From contig NZ_CP090059.1 of assembly GCF_021391395.1 (NCBI RefSeq), positions 3,519,001-3,583,000 on the forward strand: a DNA stretch of 64,000 bases, read 5' to 3'. The DNA is from Sphingomonas cannabina. GTDB taxonomy: Bacteria; Pseudomonadota; Alphaproteobacteria; Sphingomonadales; Sphingomonadaceae. Positions 60,563 to 64,000 of the stretch are shown one piece after another. Every line of letters starts with the position of its first letter. Within the stretch, counting starts at the first letter, position 1. The notes under the pieces were generated by a model. It did not search any database, was not told the DNA's origin, and saw only the letters and a list, made by a program, of their open reading frames with translations. Both the position numbers and the translations under genes were made by a program.

Positions 60563-61567
60563 TCAGCGCCGGACGTCGGCTCCGCCTTGCAAGGCCTGAT
60601 CGAGATCGCGCTGCCCGAACAGCGAGGCGTCGCCCGGCAGCGAATGCTTGAGCACGGTGAGCGCGAGGCCGGTGCGCGCCGCCACCTCGATGCTCTCGCC
60701 GCGGCGCAGCGCGTGCAGCACGCCGACCGCGAAGGCGTCGCCGGCACCGATCCGGTCGACGATGCCGGTCACCGCCACCTCCTCGGTCTGGGCGGTGCCG
60801 TCGCGCGTGTCGATGCGCGCAGAGAGGCGGTGATGGTCGCTGTCGATGACGTGGCGCGCGGTCGAGGCGATCGTCCGGAGCTTGGGAAAGGCGTCGAAAG
60901 CCGCCTCCGCCGCCTCGCGCCGCCGCGCCTCGCCGTCGCCGGAGAAGGGCTTGTCGAGCAGCAGCGCGATATCGCGATGGTTGCCGAACATGAGGTCGGC
61001 ATGGGCCACCAGCCGCGACAGGATCGCGCGGGGATCGCTGTCCCACCGCTCCCACAGTTTGCCGCGCCAGTTGCCGTCGAACGACACCGGGATGCCGCGT
61101 GCGCTCGCCGCTTCGGCCGCCGCGATCGCGGCCTCGGCGGGCACCGGCCCCAGCGCCGGGGTGATGCCCGACAGGTGCAGCCGGTCGGCGCCTTCGAGCA
61201 ACTGGTCCCAATCCCAGCTCGCGACCGGCGCCTCGGCGAAGGCGGAATGGGCGCGGTCGTAGACGACGTCGGTCGCGCGGAGGCCGGCGCCGCTCGTCAC
61301 GAAATAGAGGCCGATGCGTTCGCCGCTCAACTGGATGCCCGAGCAATCGACGCCGTGCCCGCGCAGCGTCGTCAGCGCGCCACGGCCGAGGTCGTTGTCC
61401 GGCACCGCGCTCACCATCGCCACATCGTGCCCGAGCCGCGCGAGCCCGGTGACGAGGTTCGCCTCGGCGCCCGCCACCCATACGTCGAGCTTCGGCGTCT
61501 GCAGCAAGAGCTCGCGGCCCGGTGGCGACAGGCGCAGCATGATCTCACCGAAAGCCACAAGCGTCAT
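60563..61567 (-). CDS. kdgK: 2-keto-3-deoxygluconate kinase (PfkB family)
   Basis: 334 residues with AGGAGGTGA before the ATG. LVAFGEIMLRLSPPG and GAEANLVTGLARLG are the substrate-side motifs of KdgK, VSFDGNWRGKLW the middle, and DRIGAGDAFAVGVLHAL the catalytic aspartate and anion hole. It phosphorylates KDG to KDPG in the cytoplasm. It follows kduD on the strand after a repeat. KDPG aldolase is not in the window. Confidence 0.9.
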   Translation of the reverse strand: MTLVAFGEIMLRLSPPGRELLLQTPKLDVWVAGAEANLVTGLARLGHDVAMVSAVPDNDLGRGALTTLRGHGVDCSGIQLSGERIGLYFVTSGAGLRATDVVYDRAHSAFAEAPVASWDWDQLLEGADRLHLSGITPALGPVPAEAAIAAAEAASARGIPVSFDGNWRGKLWERWDSDPRAILSRLVAHADLMFGNHRDIALLLDKPFSGDGEARRREAAEAAFDAFPKLRTIASTARHVIDSDHHRLSARIDTRDGTAQTEEVAVTGIVDRIGAGDAFAVGVLHALRRGESIEVAARTGLALTVLKHSLPGDASLFGQRDLDQALQGGADVRR

Positions 61568-61580
61568 GCCTCACCTCCTT

Positions 61581-61668
61581 CGTCATGCCGGACTTGGTCC
61601 GGCATCCACCGAGCCGCAAAGACTGCCGCTTGGGGCATAGTGGACCCCGGCACAAGGCCGGGGTGACG
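61581..61668. repeat. Inverted repeat, CCGGACTTGTGCCGG family, second copy
   Basis: Left arm CGTCATGCCGGACTTGGTCC (from 61581) and right arm ending CACAAGGCCGGGGTGACG at 61668. Compared with 48053-48173 the two arms are in reverse order, so the element is inserted in the other orientation, with a shorter spacer. It separates kduD from kdgK within the same strand. Confidence 0.8.
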
Positions 61669-61685
61669 ATGGGAATGCGGCAACG

Positions 61686-62441
61686 TCATCGTGCCAGCCA
61701 GCCGCCGTCCACTGCGAGGATATGGCCTTGCACGTAATCGGAAGCACGGCTCGCCAGGAACACCGCGGCGCCGCCGAGGTCGCTGGCATCGCCCCAGCGC
61801 CCCGCCGGAATGCGGTCGAGGATCGCCTTGTTGCGCACCTCGTCCGCCTGCAGCGCGGCGGTGTTGTTGGTCGAGATATAGCCGGGCGCGATCGCGTTGA
61901 CGCTGACGCCCTTGGCCGCCCATTCGTTGGCGAGCAGCTTGGTGAGGCCGCCGATGCCCGACTTGGACGCGGTGTAGCTCGGCACGCGGATGCCGCCCTG
62001 GAAGGTCAGCATCGAGGCGATGTTGATGATCTTGCCCGATCCCTGCGCGATCATGTGCCGACCTGCCGCCTGGCAGAGGAAGAACACCGACTTGAGGTTG
62101 GTGTCGACCACCGCGTCCCAATCCTCCTCGGTAAAGTCGACAGCGTCGGCGCGGCGGATGATGCCGGCGTTGTTGACGAGGACATCTAGCCCACCGAGCT
62201 TGTCCACAGTCTCATCCACGACCCTTTGCACAGGTTCGATGGTCGAGAGGTCGGCGGAGACGATCTCGGCGCGCCGGCCGAGCGCGCGCGCCTTCTCCAC
62301 GGTCTCGCTCGCCGGCGTGCGGCCGACGGCGGCGATGTCCGCCCCCGCCTCCGCCAGCGCCAGCGCGATCGCCTGGCCGATGCCGGTGTTGGCCCCGGTG
62401 ACCACCGCCACCTTGCCGGAAAGATCGAAGGGACTGGTCAT
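61686..62441 (-). CDS. kduD: 2-dehydro-3-deoxy-D-gluconate 5-dehydrogenase
   Basis: 251 residues from the ATG overlapping the kduI stop. SDR motifs: [33 protein letters not shown] (Tyr/Lys pair), and [16 protein letters not shown], which is typical of KduD. It reduces 2,5-diketo-3-deoxygluconate to KDG. It works directly after KduI in pectin and alginate-type uronate breakdown. Confidence 0.94.
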   Translation of the reverse strand: MTSPFDLSGKVAVVTGANTGIGQAIALALAEAGADIAAVGRTPASETVEKARALGRRAEIVSADLSTIEPVQRVVDETVDKLGGLDVLVNNAGIIRRADAVDFTEEDWDAVVDTNLKSVFFLCQAAGRHMIAQGSGKIINIASMLTFQGGIRVPSYTASKSGIGGLTKLLANEWAAKGVSVNAIAPGYISTNNTAALQADEVRNKAILDRIPAGRWGDASDLGGAAVFLASRASDYVQGHILAVDGGWLAR

Positions 62442-63280
62442 GCGAGCTGGCAGATGTCGAGGACGTTCATGTCGGTATAGTCCTGGTTCTCGCCGGCCAT
62501 CGCCCAGATGAAGGCATAGGACTTGGTCCCGGCGCCCATGTGGATCGACCACGGCGGGGAGATCACCGCCTCCTCGTTCTGCATGACGATGTGCCGGGTC
62601 GCCTCGCCCTCGCCCATGAAGTGCATCACGCGGTCGGTGTCGGTATTGTCGAGCTCGAAGTAGAAATAGATCTCGCTGCGGCGCTCATGGATGTGCGGCG
62701 GCATGGTGTTCCACACGCTGCCGGGCTTGAGCACGGTCAGCCCCATCACCAGCTGCGCGCTGTCGCACACGCCCGGGATGACGAGCTGGAAGATGGTGCG
62801 CTCGTTCGATTCCTCCAGGCTGCCGCGCTCCAGCGCGTTGGCGTCGGCGATCGAGAGCTTGCGCGTCTGGAACGCCTTATGCGCCGGGCAGGAGGCCAGG
62901 TAGAAGCGCGCGCCCTCGCCCGAAAACTGCACGTCCTTCGCCCCCATGGTGACGTAGAGGCAATCCTTGTTGCCGAGCGTGAACGCCTCGCCGTCGACGG
63001 TGACGGTGCCGTCCACCTTGCCGACGTTGACGATCGCCAGCTCGCGCCGCTCGAGGAACGGATGGCCCGCAGCCGACGGCGGCTCGGTCTGGTCGGGCAG
63101 CTTGACCGGGCTCGCCCCCACCGCGACGCCGCCGATCACGAAGCGGTCGGCGTGGGTGTAGTTCAGCACGCACTCGCCGGCGCGGAACAGGTCCTGGATC
63201 AGGTAACGGTCGCGCAGCTCCTCGTTGCTGACGCACTCCATCATGTCGGGATGCGTGGCGTAATAGGTCCGGTCGAACAT
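62438..63280 (-). CDS. kduI: 5-dehydro-4-deoxy-D-glucuronate isomerase
   Basis: 280 residues. [19 protein letters not shown] is the family opening, and [14 protein letters not shown] gives the cupin metal ligands (His, His, Glu) with a further His late in the chain ([10 protein letters not shown]). It isomerises 5-keto-4-deoxyuronate made by pectate lyases. Four-base overlap with kduD shows coupling. Confidence 0.96.
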   Translation of the reverse strand: MFDRTYYATHPDMMECVSNEELRDRYLIQDLFRAGECVLNYTHADRFVIGGVAVGASPVKLPDQTEPPSAAGHPFLERRELAIVNVGKVDGTVTVDGEAFTLGNKDCLYVTMGAKDVQFSGEGARFYLASCPAHKAFQTRKLSIADANALERGSLEESNERTIFQLVIPGVCDSAQLVMGLTVLKPGSVWNTMPPHIHERRSEIYFYFELDNTDTDRVMHFMGEGEATRHIVMQNEEAVISPPWSIHMGAGTKSYAFIWAMAGENQDYTDMNVLDICQLA

Positions 63281-63301
63281 GAACGAGGCTCCGTCTTCGG
63301 G

Positions 63302-64000
63302 TCAGGCCGCCTGGGCGGCGAAATGGGGGTCGTCGATCTTGTAGGCGCGGCGCACCAGGCCGCTGGTCAGCTCCTCGGCCAGCTCGGCCGCTTCCCAGTC
63401 GGCCAGGCGACCCTCGGCCACCAACCGCGCCAGGAACGCGCAGTCAACCCGCCGCGCGACGTCATGCCGCGCCGGGATCGACAGGAAGGCGCGGGTGTCG
63501 TCGTTGAAGCCGACGGTGTTGTAGAAGCCGGCGGTCTCGGTGGTCATCTCGCGGAAGCGGCGCATCCCCTCCGGACTGTCGTGGAACCACCAAGCGGGCC
63601 CCAGCTTCAGGCACGGGTAATGGCCGGCGAGCGGCGCCAGCTCGCGCGCGTAGGTGCTCTCGTCGAGCGTGAACAGGATCACCGACAGCCGGCTCTCGTT
63701 GCCGAAGCGGTCGAGCAGCGGCTTCAGCGCGTGGACATAGTCGGTGCGCGTCGGGATGTCGGCGCCCTTGTCGCGGCCGTGGCTGGCGAACAGGCCGGCA
63801 TTGTGATTGCGACAGGAACCGGGGTGGATCTGCATCACCATGCCGTCCTCGACCGACATCGCCGCCATCTCGGTCAGCATCTGCGCGCGGAACAGCTCGG
63901 CGTCGGCCGGAGTCCAGTCGCCGCCGACGATGCGGCGGAACAGCGCCTCCGCCTCCTGCGGCGACAGGTTGGCGGTGGCGGCGGTGGGATGGCCGTGATC
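63302..64000 (-). CDS. uxaC: Glucuronate/galacturonate isomerase, C-terminal part
   Basis: The frame is open at the window edge; 232 residues are visible, ending AYKIDDPHFAAQAA. MVMQIHPGSCRNHN, SVILFTLDESTYARELAPLA, LGPAWWFHDSPEGMRRF and TVGFNDDTRAFLSIPARHD are UxaC segments, including active-site histidine and arginine positions. It converts D-glucuronate to fructuronate or D-galacturonate to tagaturonate. The rest of the gene lies beyond 64000. It precedes kduI by 21 bases in one operon. Confidence 0.95.
   Translation of the reverse strand, partial: DHGHPTAATANLSPQEAEALFRRIVGGDWTPADAELFRAQMLTEMAAMSVEDGMVMQIHPGSCRNHNAGLFASHGRDKGADIPTRTDYVHALKPLLDRFGNESRLSVILFTLDESTYARELAPLAGHYPCLKLGPAWWFHDSPEGMRRFREMTTETAGFYNTVGFNDDTRAFLSIPARHDVARRVDCAFLARLVAEGRLADWEAAELAEELTSGLVRRAYKIDDPHFAAQAA

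Overview
The window looks like a piece of chromosome from a sphingomonad (Sphingomonas or a close relative, Alphaproteobacteria). The inference rests on the high G+C content, two large TonB-dependent receptors placed beside sugar- and peptide-using genes, GTG/ATGA-coupled operons, a TamA-TamB pair, and many short G+C-rich palindromic repeats between genes. No rRNA, tRNA, CRISPR array, phage gene or insertion sequence was found.

Positions 1-16115 form a peptide and amino-acid utilisation region: an S9 post-proline-type peptidase (3' part only), a large secreted protein of unknown role, a POT peptide symporter, a convergent M24 Xaa-Pro-type peptidase and DadA-like FAD dehydrogenase, a divergent FCD-type GntR regulator, an APC amino-acid permease, a secreted GH27 alpha-galactosidase, a TPR-like secreted protein and a TonB-dependent receptor. 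The same GTATAC-centred motif lies beside the regulator gene and upstream of the receptor, so the region may be one regulon. Positions 16560-22190 hold a second receptor with a secreted GH63/trehalase-like glycosidase and an Sde0182-type nucleoside-hydrolase-like protein, translated as an overlapping chain.

Positions 22510-24876 hold the most unusual unit: an Lgt-like integral membrane protein, a radical SAM enzyme with the cysteine pattern of the tetraether-lipid-synthase group, and a small two-helix membrane protein, all overlapping. tamA-tamB (24986-31392) and a DUF1080 protein follow. On the minus strand come a GT4 glycosyltransferase with an LpxH-like phosphoesterase, a GST, a flotillin/YqiJ-like membrane pair, and a quinone oxidoreductase with a small membrane protein.

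Positions 39300-48030 are housekeeping and signalling: DUF1192 protein, clpA, a toxin-antitoxin pair whose toxin has a premature stop, a 7TMR-DISM diguanylate cyclase, an acyl-CoA ligase, xseB-ispA and coaD. Then come bamB with its YfgM-like partner, panB, an ArsC/Spx protein, a probable inserted gene flanked by a duplicated arsC 5' end, and a GNAT / HPr-kinase-like / small membrane operon. A cytoplasmic GH13 glucosidase with a GT4 enzyme and an ECF42 sigma factor with its YciI partner follow.

The right end (58952-64000) is a uronate/pectin catabolic block on the minus strand: uxaC (cut by the window edge), kduI, kduD, kdgK and a Tat-exported carboxylesterase. These would carry glucuronate/galacturonate and 5-keto-4-deoxyuronate to 2-keto-3-deoxy-6-phosphogluconate. 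All family assignments are from reading the sequence; no database search was run.
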